Assembly: GCF_032854445.1 (NCBI RefSeq)
Contig: NC_088296.1
Span: 25,429,897-25,493,896, forward strand
Length of the DNA: 64,000 nucleotides
Reading direction: 5' to 3'
From: Liolophura sinensis
Taxonomy: Eukaryota; Mollusca; Polyplacophora; Chitonida; Chitonidae
Part shown: one piece after another, positions 34,652 through 46,016 of the stretch
Layout of the letters: the number at the start of each line of letters is the position of its first letter
How positions within the stretch are numbered: position 1 is the first letter of the stretch
Program-made: the position numbers and the translations under genes
Notes under the pieces: model-generated
Seen by the model: the letters and a program-made list of their open reading frames with translations, nothing else
Database searches by the model: none
Told to the model about the DNA's origin: nothing

Positions 34652-35684
34652 TACAAGATAGCGGGGAGCCTCCATAAGAATGACAGAGAGCTTTGGCAAG
34701 CTCCGGCTAGCTTTCACAAGGCACATTTGGACACCTTGTGGCTAGTTTATGACAATCTTAAATTTGTGTTCGGGAGCACTCATGTTGTAGATCAAGTGAT
34801 CTTCCAAGATTTCCTATAACTACCTTCCACCAAATTATGACATATATGCGATATGCATATATACATCACATACAGGAAAGTTTGTCAACTACCTGCCAAA
34901 GTCTGGTGGTTTTAACTCCAGGGTAGAGGTTGCCTACAACCATGTCAAAACTTACGACCATTATATAAGATTGATAATTTTGAGTACACCTTGGGTAAAA
35001 CCTTAAAAAGTTAACTATTTAAAACAAACGAATGAACACGTCTTGATCAAAAATCATCTGAGCTGACCATGAAACATTGATGTGTTTTGATGATGAGTGG
35101 AACGTAATATTCGAGCAGTGCATAAAGTTCTTTGAAAAATGAAAACACTCATTTTGACTTGATATTTCAGCAAACTGGCCAACCAAGTAAAATAAAAAAT
35201 GTTTTACAATTCTTTTCAAACTCAGTTTACAGTAAAACAAAGTGTTTTAAGATTTCTAATAACTGCCCAGGTTTAATCTTAGTCAGGTCATAAAAAATGG
35301 CAGAACGTCTATCATGAACACAGCTAGAAAAATGAACAATTTAGATAAACCCCAGCATGATTGATGGCTTCAGCTTGTGTGGGTTGAGCTCATCAGGAAG
35401 GCTGTCATCTATGACAGACTATCTCCTCTTTTAACCTGATTATATCTTCTCTACTTCTTCCATTTGAGAACTTGTATAATGTGCTTATCATACCAGCCAG
35501 TTATGTCAGTAAGTCAATTTGATAGACTCAGGGCATGAAATCAACGTGTGTAAAACTTGGAACGTGTTCTGTTAGGCTTTCAAGAGCTGCGATGTCAAAC
35601 AAAAATTATGACAGCAGTTTGCCTCCCTCCCTCCAACCAAAAAACAACAACCCAGACTTGGTTAAGCCACTGAAGGCAAAAATA
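34652..35684. other. Unique sequence
   Basis: No gene or repeat family recognised. Confidence 0.4.
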
Positions 35685-35717
35685 TGACTCTATGTAAAAA
35701 ATGTTTACATAGAGTCA
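35685..35717. repeat. Perfect 14-bp inverted repeat with 5-base loop
   Basis: Arms TGACTCTATGTAAA (35685-35698) and TTTACATAGAGTCA (35704-35717) with loop AAATG. As DNA or RNA it would form a stable hairpin. No neighbouring gene explains it. Confidence 0.9.
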
Positions 35718-37071
35718 AAGTTGAATCCCAAAACAATACCTCCTGCCAAAAAAAAAAAAAAAACTCTACTAAAATGATGAACGGATCTTTGTGAATAGCC
35801 TTGAGCAAGCTTAGAATGAAATCTGTCTCAGGAACTGGTCCATATTGAAAGGCATCTACACGTGTTATAAATCTGTCCAACGTTCACCAATCCAATCTTA
35901 CTGTGCCTTGGAATTTGGGCTCTGCCAGTTACCTTTGTCTGACGTGTCTACACATCCCCCGGTACTGTAACCATGCAACTGGTTAACGATTCTCTGGTCA
36001 CCCTCGGTACTTTAATAACTACACACTAACCTCAATAACACTGTCAATCTGACAGGCAGGGGCATGAATATCGGCTATCCAATATGCAATCTCTCCAGTT
36101 TATTGGCCATGGCAATAAAGGTGGGGTGAAGGACGAACTTGAACTTCCACAAAGGGGAGGTAATTCAATCAGTCACTCAATCAGTTCAAATCAGCAAGGA
36201 GCACATGGCTCCTGATTGGGGCTTAATGATATGCTCAACGGTTTTATTTTATCATTTATTTTTTTCATGACAACCTTGCCACACGCATGAAAGAACCGGT
36301 AGCTTTTTCATGCAGAAATGTTCATACACAATCATTTATGGATTAAGCCACACATTTACTAAGACACTTTTCCTAATTAAACACAAGTGATATCTGACAC
36401 GAAAACATGTTGGAGAAAACTATCTGTAAGTATATGTACTTCAGGAGCAGCCCCTCAACTGGGTATTGTGACACATGAATGGGACCATCTCAGATTTGCT
36501 GGGCTAATCTTCCCCTGAAGGGAAGCGAATCTGTCAGCTTAGACATATTTGACAGGCGTCTGCCTCGCTCAACCTGATTACCTGTTATCTACTGAATCCC
36601 TGTGCGTATATACTGACCTCAGCACTGACGTCTACTTGACGGACACAGCAATGAATGCTGAGGAACCAATATGCTCCTCGTCCGTTCTCATTGGCTGTGT
36701 CAAAGCCGGAATAAATGATTCGGCCATGCTGTAGAAATCCGAACAAGGGAGATCAATCTGCCTTGTAATCAGTCGTTCAATCAGACTGGCAATGGCGCCA
36801 GCCAAGTCAAATAAACGAGGCCTAACAACTTTACTGAACAAACTAAAAAAAGGGCAACGAACCCACGCAGACTGTCTGTTTCCAAAAGAAGCCGCCAATG
36901 CCATATTGCTTTGCACAGCACAAGTTCCCTTTCAGAATACAGAAAAGGCTGTTTTCCGATTAAGCCAATCCAGACGTCTACAGACGTAATTAATTTTGGT
37001 AATTGACAGGATTAGCTCTGTTAATTAAACTGATATTTACAGTCTTTATATACATTTTCATGCAGATTAAC
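35718..37071. other. Unique sequence, higher GC at 36.5-37.0 kb
   Basis: A poly-A run of 15 lies at about 35750. The block at about 36540-36960 is richer in GC and open on both strands (frames 36549-36734, 36632-36916 and 36792-36989), but no domain is recognisable and no splice pair brackets it. Confidence 0.35.
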
Positions 37072-37203
37072 CCTGTGGATAGCTGTGGGTTTCCCCAGGA
37101 GTTTGCCTGGTTTTCTTCCACCATAATGCTGGCTGCTGTCGCACGAGTGAAATATTGAATATGGCTTAAAACACCAATCAAATAAATAAATCAAATAAAT
37201 AAA
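37072..37203 (+). mobile_element. SINE family 1, 3' half only
   Basis: Contains GTGGATAGCTGTGGGTTTCC, TTCTTCCACCATAATGCTGG and AAACACCAATCAAATAAATA. The head and central region are missing (5' truncation, as expected for retrotransposition). Confidence 0.88.
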
Positions 37204-38719
37204 CAACCAACTCACCAACCTTGGAAACAAAGAAATTTTGTAAATTAAGAGAATAAAACGCAACATATGAACAGCTGGTTGTACATTTGTAAAACAAGAG
37301 CTACACAGCTGGTATGACTGAAATCATGGAATTTAAATTGATTTAAATTTATATTTTTATAATATTATTCATTCACACGAATGCATGCAGGCAGTAGTGC
37401 AGCTATTTATATCTTATTTAACATAAAGAATGACCCATTTATTTGTATGCAGGAACCCCTCGTTTTCTTGATGCAGGAAAAAACTTTCCTCTGGCAATTA
37501 GGTAATTTAAATACATGATGTGAGACTCCTCTGAGAAAAGCTTAAAAGCTAGCTAGACTAAACCTGAATTTCTACCACCAGGCTGAGCAATAAGAAAACA
37601 ATTTCATAAAAAAAACTGACCCTTAGCTTGTGATTGTAACTGTATTGGGAGATAAAACGATCAAAAAAAAAAGGACCCCAAAAAGAGTATAAAATCTCTT
37701 ACAATCTGAGATTTTTCCCCAAATTACATTACTTTGTAGGATGTAATACTGGCAGAGCTCATCCAGAGGGTTATGCAAATTGTGGCAAATGTCTAGTTTA
37801 TGTCGGACAATTCTTTTCAAACACTATCACACTAGAGTGGTTTTTTTGTGTACCTAAAAGCAATCACACAATGATAAATTGCTAAATTCACCTTTTCAAA
37901 TGTCACAGATCTGTTTTATGCCTGACGTCAACCCAGTAAGGAACAGCTAGAGGCTGTGACAGCATATGGATGGACATGTATTTAAGATGATATCTGTGTC
38001 TGGACTCATGCATGCTGTTAATGGGTGACATCAATTTCATCTGGTGTTTTAGGGGTGAGCCCATACTAGGCTATCCAAAACTGAAATAAAAGTAAAATTG
38101 AAAATCCACCAAGATTTCCAATAAGTAAAGGTGACCTTAAGATCAGAGGAAACATTGCTGGGACAGTCAACATTTCCTGTAAAATGGATGATCTTGCAGT
38201 TTTATTTTTATTTTTACACCCTCCAAAGGCAATGAAAAAAAAAACGTAATTCTGTCAGTAAAACAAAAATATAAACTGATGTGGCCTTGACATGCTTGAG
38301 CCACACACAAGATGCGAGTTCAAGCCCGGCCTCTGGCAGGGGATAATCTTTCAAAATCGCAACATCATGTTTTCAGTGGCCAGGAACATGGAGAAAATCC
38401 ATGGCCTAGCTTGCAAGATGACATTTTTGACAAGTTGATTAATAGAGTTAGCAAGCACCTCAGAAAAAAATGTCTGTGATGGCTCACATCTGCTTTCACC
38501 CCTCTTCTTAATTAGCGCAGGTTACATGATTTGTAACTGTTTTTTCATCCAATATTAATGCCTTCCACCATTCTACATGTATGCACTATGCAGATTAAGC
38601 AACTTTTTAATCTACAGGTCAAATAATTACGCCAAATGTTGGAAAGTTTATCAGTAACCATGGTAACTAACCACAAAACAGCTGCTGAGTTCAGGCATTT
38701 TGGTTGACCACTGTAAGCA
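37204..38719. other. Unique sequence
   Basis: A B-box-like GAGTTCAAGCCCGGCC at about 38319 could be an old tRNA-derived SINE head. Nothing else is recognised. Confidence 0.35.
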
Positions 38720-38846
38720 ATTTATTTCTTTATTTGGTGTTTCACACCACACTCGAGAATATTTCACTTACATGATCAGGTGGCCAGCCTTATGGTGGGA
38801 GGAAAAAGGGCTGAGCCCAGGGGAAACCCACGATCATTCGCAGGTT
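38720..38846 (-). mobile_element. SINE family 1, truncated older copy
   Basis: TTTATTTCTTTATTTGGTGT, CACTCGAGAATATTTCACTT and CCACGATCATTCGCAGGTT are present; the copy ends at CAGGTT. A second SINE inserted immediately to the right. Confidence 0.85.
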
Positions 38847-38861
38847 CCACTCTAAAGTTTA

Positions 38862-39136
38862 TTTATTTATTTGATTGGTGTTTTACGCTGTACTCAAGAA
38901 TATTTCACTTATACGACGGCGGCCAGCATGATGGTGTAAGGAAACCGGGCAAAGACCGGCGGAAACCCACGACCATCTGCAGGTTTATGCCATACCTTTC
39001 CACTTACGGCCGGAGAGGAAGCCAGCATGAGCTGGACTTGAACTTACAGCAGCCGCATTGGTGAGAGGCTCCTGGGTCATTACGCTGCACTGGTGCACTA
39101 ACCAACTGAGCCAGGCAGACTGCCCTCTCCCCCCTC
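38862..39136 (-). mobile_element. SINE family 1, near full length, 15-bp TSD
   Basis: Flanked by CCACTCTAAAGTTTA at 38847-38861 and 39137-39151, a perfect 15-bp duplication. The body runs from the TTTATTTATTTGATTGGTGT tail complement through CGACGGCGGCCAGCATGATG, GGCCGGAGAGGAAGCCAGCA and CATTGGTGAGAGGCTCCTGG to AACCAACTGAGCCAGGCAG. The head end carries extra CT-rich bases (GCCCTCTCCCCCCTC). Confidence 0.92.
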
Positions 39137-39424
39137 CCACTCTAAAGTTTAATATTCTTTAACATTACATAACTAATGCTGATAAATCACACAGAAACAT
39201 GATGACAACAGGTTGGTCACAAATACTGCTCTACATGTAATAGCTTCAAATCATTGCTGATGTACCTCCATTCCAACTGATTATCAGTGGACATCCTTGC
39301 AGCTGATTTGCAGCCATAGATGTGGTTAAAGTTGTACATGTAGGGCATGCTCTTTCTTTTCTCAACTTACTGCCCTTCAGCCGAGTCACTTGCCCGTGTT
39401 ACTGGTTTTCAATCACCAACTCCT

Positions 39425-39829
39425 TTACAGCCACATACAACTGCTCTTCTGTTGCCAATGCTCTTGCAGTTAAACTGCCCACACAACTGCTCTTTTGTTG
39501 CCAATGCTCTTGTCATTAAGCTGCCTACACAAATGCTCTTCTGTGGCCAATGCTCTTGCTGGTACACTGCCCACACAGCTGCTCTTCTGTTGCCGATGCT
39601 CTTGCCATTAAACTGCCCATACAGATGATCTTCTGTGGCCAATGCTTTTGACGTTAAACTGCCCACACAACTGCTCTTCTGTTGCCGATGCTCTCGGCGT
39701 TAAACTGCCCACACAGCTGCTCTTCTGTGGCCAATGCTCTTGCCGTTAAGCTGCCCACACAACTGCTGTTCAGTGGCCCATGCTCTTGCCGTTAAACTGC
39801 CCACACAACTGCTCTTCTGTGGGCAATAT
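39425..39829. repeat. 46-bp minisatellite, about 9 copies
   Basis: Unit contains CTGCCCACACAACTGCTCTT, CTGTTGCCAATGCTCTTGCC and GTTAAA, period 46. Copies vary at GCC(A/G)ATG and TGG/TTG. An isolated monomer occurs at about 40400. Confidence 0.95.
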
Positions 39830-40399
39830 TGCTGCTTTTAATGCTACTTTTTTAGTTGGCCATGCCACTGCCTTTCAGCTGCCCATGCTACTGTTTTTTT
39901 TAACAGCTTTTTAACAGCTGCATGCTCTTTAGCTGCCCTAGCTACTGCTCTTCCACAGCAACTGAATGTCTAGTACTGTCCACAGAAGTGGTAGAAGTCT
40001 CTGCCAGTTGATTCACTGCTGATTTTTAAAAACATTTTTATAATCAACTGTCTGTAGTAAGACCAATTTCTCTCTCTCTCTAGCTGCGCTGACTGGAAAT
40101 CAGCTGCTTTAATATCAACTGGAAAACTACAAAAAGGGTACCGTTGTACTACCACCACCTGGCATCGGTAAAATGTATAAAGTATCATGGTCGCCTTATG
40201 CCGGAAATAGTGGATAATTACCCTATGGTAGTTATATGCACTATAAAGAGCTCAAACATAATCCACGAGATACCCCTTTCAAGCATCTAAATATATAACA
40301 GTGTTGTCATGAATAATCAAATGCTCAGGAATTCGTGACACACTTAGTATTTTTTAAAAAAAAAAACACAACTTAAAAATTAAACATGATTTACATAGA
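39830..40399. other. Degenerate flank of the 46-bp array, then unique sequence
   Basis: To about 39960 there are loosely related strings (CTGCCCATGCTACTG, TAGCTGCCC). Beyond that nothing is recognised. Confidence 0.4.
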
Positions 40400-40445
40400 C
40401 AGCCAATGCTCTTGCCGTTAAGCTGCCCATGCAACTTAACGGCAA
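40400..40445. repeat. Isolated 46-bp-array monomer forming an inverted repeat
   Basis: GCCAATGCTCTTGCCGTTAA then GCTGCCCATGCAAC matches the array consensus. It continues into a second arm in reverse: TTGCCGTTAAG (40412-40422) and CTTAACGGCAA (40435-40445) are perfect 11-bp complements. Confidence 0.8.
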
Positions 40446-40909
40446 TAATTCTACATAGAGGCAGGCGTTTTCAAAATGGCTTAAAGGCACGTCAGACCAA
40501 TCTGTCCCTACCCTTCTTACCAGATATGGATGACACTAATTATAGCCATCGTGTCTTTTTTTCTCATCAACCCAAGAATCTGAGCTATCTAATAAATAGC
40601 CTGAGGTTTCAGCCGGAATGCCGGCAGCACTGCCAGATAAAACTGCTTTGAATACTGACATTTTCAAGAAATAATCACAACAAGTTCGCAGGCACACGTT
40701 ATTAAATGATACCTGGGTGATTATACGGCTCCCTTATGAGACAGAGATAATCACACTTTGATGTCCAACACATGGTAGCTCCTAAACCTTCAGAAATGAT
40801 TTAAAGATAAACACATAGTTTTTGGAGACCACTGCTCCGCACTTTTCACAAATTATACTTTTTCTGAATCAGACTGCAGATGTGTAGCAATGTTCATCCC
40901 TTACACATA
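40446..40909. other. Unique sequence
   Basis: Nothing recognised. Confidence 0.4.
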
Positions 40910-41118
40910 TTGACCCAGGAACCTCTCACCAATGCTGTCGCTGTGAGTTCAAGTCCAGCTCATGCTGGCTGCCTCTCCAGCTGTAAAGGTCTGCGAGCAG
41001 CCTGCGGACGGTCATGGGTTTCCTCTGGGCTCTTCCCAGTTTCCACCCACCATGATGTCGGCGGCCGTCCTATAAGTGAAATATTCTTGAGTATGGCGTA
41101 CAAATAAATAAATAAATA
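40910..41118 (+). mobile_element. SINE family 1, 5'-truncated copy
   Basis: Begins TTGACCCAGGAACCTCTCAC, includes the B-box region GAGTTCAAGTCCAGCTCATG, then CTGCGGACGGTCATGGGTTT and a CAAATAAATAAATAAAT tail. The A-box end is missing. Confidence 0.9.
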
Positions 41119-41373
41119 GTACAAAACACATTTAATTATACACCTTTATTTTATTTGATTTCCAAAAGAAAAACAGAAAAATGATATCACTGGCCTTAGT
41201 GACCTTCAAACCTAGTTGCTCCATATAATAATCCATATAATTATCATATAATACAATAGTTCTTACATAATAAACAAGTACACGTGCACTTGGCTTTTCT
41301 TGGATCATAAAACATCTTAGTATGCATTCTCAAGCTTTTCCTCTTCCTTATGAGCTCTACTAAACTTTCAGTT
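41119..41373. other. Unique AT-rich sequence
   Basis: Nothing recognised. Confidence 0.4.
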
Positions 41374-41385
41374 CCACAAGAAAGT

Positions 41386-41656
41386 TTTATTTATTTATTT
41401 ATTTGATTTACGGTGTTTTATGTCGTACTCAAGAATATTTCACTTATATGACGGCGGCCAGCATTATGGTGGGTGGAAACTGGGCAGAACCCTGGGGAAA
41501 CCCACGACCATCCGCAGGTTGCTGAAAGACCTTCCCACATACGGCCGGAGAGGAAGCCAGCATGAGCTGGACTTGAACTCACAGCGAGTGCATTGGTGAT
41601 AGGCTCCAGGGTCATTACGCTGCACTAGCGCGCTAATCAACTGAGCCATGGAGGCC
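41386..41656 (-). mobile_element. SINE family 1, full length, 12-bp TSD
   Basis: Flanked by CCACAAGAAAGT at 41374-41385 and 41657-41668. The body carries the TTTATTTATTTATTTGATTT tail complement, TATGACGGCGGCCAGCATTA, CGACCATCCGCAGGTTGCTG, GCCGGAGAGGAAGCCAGCAT, GGACTTGAACTCACAGCGAG (B-box complement) and CTAATCAACTGAGCCATGGA (A-box complement). One of the best preserved copies here. Confidence 0.95.
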
Positions 41657-41946
41657 CCACAAGAAAGTCTTAATAAAGATCCAGGCAAGAATGGGACTGA
41701 ATCTACCCATGGAGGGATTCCATGAAAATTATTTCTAACACAAAACGCTTATCACAATTTGGGAAAAATCTTCAGAAATTAAGATACAGGCAGTAAGATT
41801 TTTTTCTTTGGGTCCTTTTTTTATTTTAAATTACATTTTATGTGGCGCTTTAACACACAAAGTAACTTTGACGAATAGACTTTTTATCAGATGGATTACA
41901 CAAGACATCAAAAGATTTGTTGTATTTACCTGTCTTCACATCTTAC

Positions 41947-42223
41947 TGCTGGAGGGGTGAGAAATGTACGCAGTGCAACAGATGACACAAACTGACAAAA
42001 CGATTCTGATACCTTCGGATAAAACTGGCGTAAAATTTAATCCTTAAAATCGATATAAAAATGACAGATACCAGGATGTAGTTTGCCTTAGCTGGTAATT
42101 TCGTTACAAATGTGGAGAGACAGCAGAGCCAAACTCCTATAACCTCAATCAATCCGCCATGAAATAACCTGCTATAGATCAATACTGCAGGGCGCGCATC
42201 ATCAAAGATACATGGTCTGTCTG
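41947..42223 (-). CDS. Candidate internal coding exon, unidentified
   Basis: On the minus strand a pyrimidine-rich acceptor (CCACACTTGTCTTCCACTTCAG) precedes 42223 and a donor GTAAGA follows 41947. The frame starting two bases into the exon is open for 91 codons, and its stop TAA is formed by the donor itself, a pattern expected of a true exon. It begins DRPCIFDDARPAVLIYSRLF and is hydrophobic and Cys-containing further on. I recognise no domain. An alternative donor, CAG/GTAAAT about 15 bases on, would include the stop and make it untranslated. This could be chance. Confidence 0.3.
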
Positions 42224-42406
42224 CTGAAGTGGAAGACAAGTGTGGAATAAGATTTGTATAAATTCAATCTTCCATCACTGAAATATTAAATTGCTTGTCA
42301 AACACGTTTTACTGAAATTTCCACCCAGTTCAAGCGAAAGAATTCTCAAAGCCAAGGTTTTTCAGTACAACCCTAGATGAAAGATTATACTCAATACAAT
42401 ATATAT

Positions 42407-44050
42407 AGCCAAGAGCAAGTCTATAGCCAGCCAGTGGTCAGTTCATGGTGTGACAACTGAGGACCAAGCCTCTAGCCAGTCAGTGGTCTGTTCTTGGTGA
42501 GGAGCAAGTCTATAGCCAGCCAGTGGTCAGTTCATGGTGTGACAACTGAGGACCAAGCCTCTAGCCAGTCAGTGGTCAGTTCATGGTGTGACAACTGAGG
42601 ACCAAGCCTCTAGCCAGTCAGTGGTCTGTTCATGGTGAGGAGCAAGCCTCTAGCCAGTCAGTGGCCAGTTCATGATGTGACAACTGAGGACCAAGCCTCT
42701 AGCCAGTCAGTGGTCAGTTCATGATGTGACAACTGAGGACCAAGCCTCTAGCCAGTCTGTGGTCTGTTCATGGTAAGGAGCAAGCCTCTAGCCAGTCTGT
42801 GGTCTGTTCATGGTGAGGAGCAAGCCTCTAGCCAGTCAGTGGCCAGTTCATGATGTGACAACTGAGGACCAAGCCTCTAGCCAGTCAGTGGTCAGTTCAT
42901 GATTTGACAACTGAGGACCAAGCCTCTAGCCAGTCTGTGGTCTGTTCATGGTAAGGAGCAAGCCTCTAGCCAGTCAGTAGTCAGTTCATGGTGTGACAAC
43001 TGAGGACCAAGCCTCTAGCCAGTCAGTGGTCAGTTCATGGTGTGACAACTGAGGACCAAGCCTCTAGCCAGTAAGTAGTCAGTTCATGGTGTGACAACTG
43101 AGGACCAAGCCTCTAGCCAGTCAGTAGTCAATTCATGGTGTGACAACTGAGGATCAAGCCTCTAGCCAGTCAGTGGTCAATTCATGGTGTGACAACTGAG
43201 GACCAAGCCTCTAGCCAGTCAGTGGTCAGTTCATGGTGTGACAACTGAGGACCAAGCCTCTAGCCAGTCAGTGGTCAATTCATGGTGTGACAACTGAGGA
43301 CCAAGCCTCTAGCCAGTCAGTAGTCAGTTCATGGTGTGACAACTGAGGATCAAGCCTCTAGCCAGTCAGTGGCCAGTTCATGATGTGACAACTGAGGACC
43401 AAGCCTCTAGCCAGTCAGTGGTCCATTCATGGTGTGACAACTGAGGACCAAGCCTCTAGCCAGTCAGTAGTCAGTTCATGGTGTGACAACTGAGGACCAA
43501 GCCTCTAGCCAGTCAGTGGTCAGTTCATGGTGTGACAACTGAGGATCAAGCCTCTAGCCAGTCAGTGGTCTGTTCATGATGAGGAGCAAGCCTCTAGCCA
43601 GTCAGTGGCCAGTTCATGATGTGACAACTGAGGACCAAGCCTCTAGCCAGTCTGTGGTCTGTTCATGGTAAGGAGCAAGCCTCTAGCCAGTCAGTAGTCA
43701 GTTCATGGTGTGACAACTGAGGACCAAGCCTCTAGCCAGTCAGTGGTCAGTTCATGGTGTGACAACTGAGGACCAAGCCTCTAGCCAGTCTGTGGTCTGT
43801 TCATGGTAAGGAGCAAGCCTCTAGCCAGTCAGTGGCCAGTTCATGATGTGACAACTGAGGACCAAGCCTCTAGCCAGTCAGTGGTCAGTTCATGATGTGA
43901 CAACTGAGGACCAAGCCTCTAGCCAGTCTGTGGTCTGTTCATGGTAAGGAGCAAGCCTCTAGCCAGTCAGTGGCCAGTTCATGATGTGGCAACTGAGGAC
44001 CAAGCCTCTAGCCAGTCAGTGGTCAGTTCATGGTGTCAGAACTGAGGATC
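42407..44050. repeat. Mixed 49-bp/40-bp minisatellite, about 35 units
   Basis: Long units contain GAGGACCAAGCCTCTAGCCA, GTCAGTGGTCAGTTCATGGT and GTGACAACT (49 bp). Short units, RAGGAGCAAGCCTCTAGCCA with GTCTGTGGTCTGTTCATGGT, lack the last nine bases (40 bp). Short units recur among runs of long units, giving composite blocks such as long-long-short. Confidence 0.96.
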
Positions 44051-44836
44051 AAACCCAGAGGCAGGTACTTACATGCAGTCAGCCATTTGTTCTCATTCAC
44101 TTCACTTCAAACATAATACTGCTTTAACTTGTGCGAATAAATGACTAAATTTAAATTTAATCTCAAACTCAGTTGATCTTCTAGTTTTGTGTCAAAGTAG
44201 TCCAACTGCAAATGGGACAGTCCCACACTTTCTCTCCTCTCCTCTCATTTTACATTCAACCATTGTATAATTCTCGTCACATTATTTCCGAACACAGCAA
44301 ATCCACCCCCAAAAGACGTACAATGTAGTTAGCTATTGATGGCAGCATGATCCAAAGATTTACTACCTATACAGGTAACTCGTTAAGATCTGAAGCACCA
44401 AATGCAGCCAATTCCAAGAGCCAGCAGACAATGAAACGTGTTAAACATCCCATAAATCTGGCAACGAACAGCCTCAATTACCCAGTACAATATACTTTGT
44501 GACCTACTGACCAATACGTCCCACTCGATACCCTAGCAAGGTGGAAAACCTGCTGGACAAAGCTGTATGTTAAACATTAGACAGAAGACGCCAGTTGTTA
44601 TTGTCACAGAGCTCTCTTTACGCTGATTGACGACCCATTTAATCAGGGGCCCAGAACACCCATAATGCATCACTAGCCGCGGAGGAAAGGCGGCACTGAT
44701 CCCCCCCAAGAGGAAATGAGCTGTCAAGCAACCTTTTAATCACTCTATGCTTCGCGGGTCAAAGGTATTGGGCTAGTCATTAATTCTGAGCAAGAATTGG
44801 ACTTTGTCCTGTGGGTAAGTAGTACATGCTCCAGGA
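44051..44836. other. Unique sequence
   Basis: A plus-strand donor-like CTGTGG/GTAAGT at about 44812 follows a 22-codon open stretch without an acceptor. No other content recognised. Confidence 0.35.
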
Positions 44837-45762
44837 TCAGTACACACATCAGTAACACGTAACCAGTACACACATCAGTAACACGTAACCAGTACACACA
44901 TCAGTAACAGGTAACCGGTACACACATCAGTAACACGTGACCAGAACACACATCAGTAACACGTGACCAGTACACACATCAGTAACACGTAACCGGTACA
45001 CACATCAGTAACACGTAACCGGTACACACATCAGTAACACGTGACCAGTACACACATCAGTAACACGTGACCAGAACACACATCAGTAACACGTAACCGG
45101 TACACACATCGGTAACACGTGACCAGTACACACATCAGTAACATGTGACCAGAACACACATCAGTAACACGTAACCGGTACACACATCAGTAACACGTAA
45201 CCGGTACACACATCAGTAACACGTAACCGGTACACACATCAGTAACACGTAACCGGTACACACATCAGTAACACGTGACCAGAACACACATCAGTAACAC
45301 GTGACCAGTACACACATCAGTAACACGTAACCGGTACACACATCAGTAACACGTAACCGGTACACACATCAGTAACACGTAACCGGTACACACATCAGTA
45401 ACACGTGACCAGTACACACATCAGTAACACGTGACCAGTACACACATCAGTAACACGTGACCAGTACACACATCAGTAACACGTGACCAGAACACACATC
45501 AGTAACACGTGACCAGTACACACATCAGTAACACGTGACCAGAACACACATCAGTAACACGTGACCAGAATACACATCAGTAACACGTAACCGCTACACA
45601 CATCAGTAACACGTGACCAGAACACACATCAGTAACATGTAACCAGTACACACATCAGTAACACGTAACCGTTACACACTACCAGTACACACATCAGTAA
45701 CACGTAACCAGTACACACATCAGTAACATGTAACCAGTACACACCTCAGTAACACATAGCCA
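44837..45762. repeat. 26-bp minisatellite, about 35 copies, E-box rich
   Basis: Unit CAGTACACACATCAGTAACA then CGTGAC, with AACCGG and CAGAAC variants. About 15 units carry CACGTGAC, so the palindromic E-box CACGTG recurs; the others have CACGTAAC. Confidence 0.96.
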
Positions 45763-46016
45763 GATTATGTACATTGTACAGTCATGTACATGTCTGGTCA
45801 ATATACTCTCTCATCAACTTTGAACACAGTCTTGAATACTTTTTTTTTGGCACTGAATACATAAAACTTCCTAAAATCTTTTCTCTGCTCTCTGTGCACA
45901 TGCAAGGCTGCCACAAATTTTTCAGAACAAAAACTAATTCCTTCATTTTTTCAGGACCAAATCTACCCCCATAAGGGTAAAATCTGAAGAACAGCATTGC
46001 AGACATAACACACAAA
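45763..46016. other. Unique sequence
   Basis: Contains TACATTGTACAGTCATGTAC palindromic strings; nothing else recognised. Confidence 0.35.

Noticed and set aside
36632-36989. Overlapping ORFs on both strands in a GC-richer block
   Set aside because: No recognisable domain, no paired splice sites, and both strands are open, which suggests composition rather than coding.
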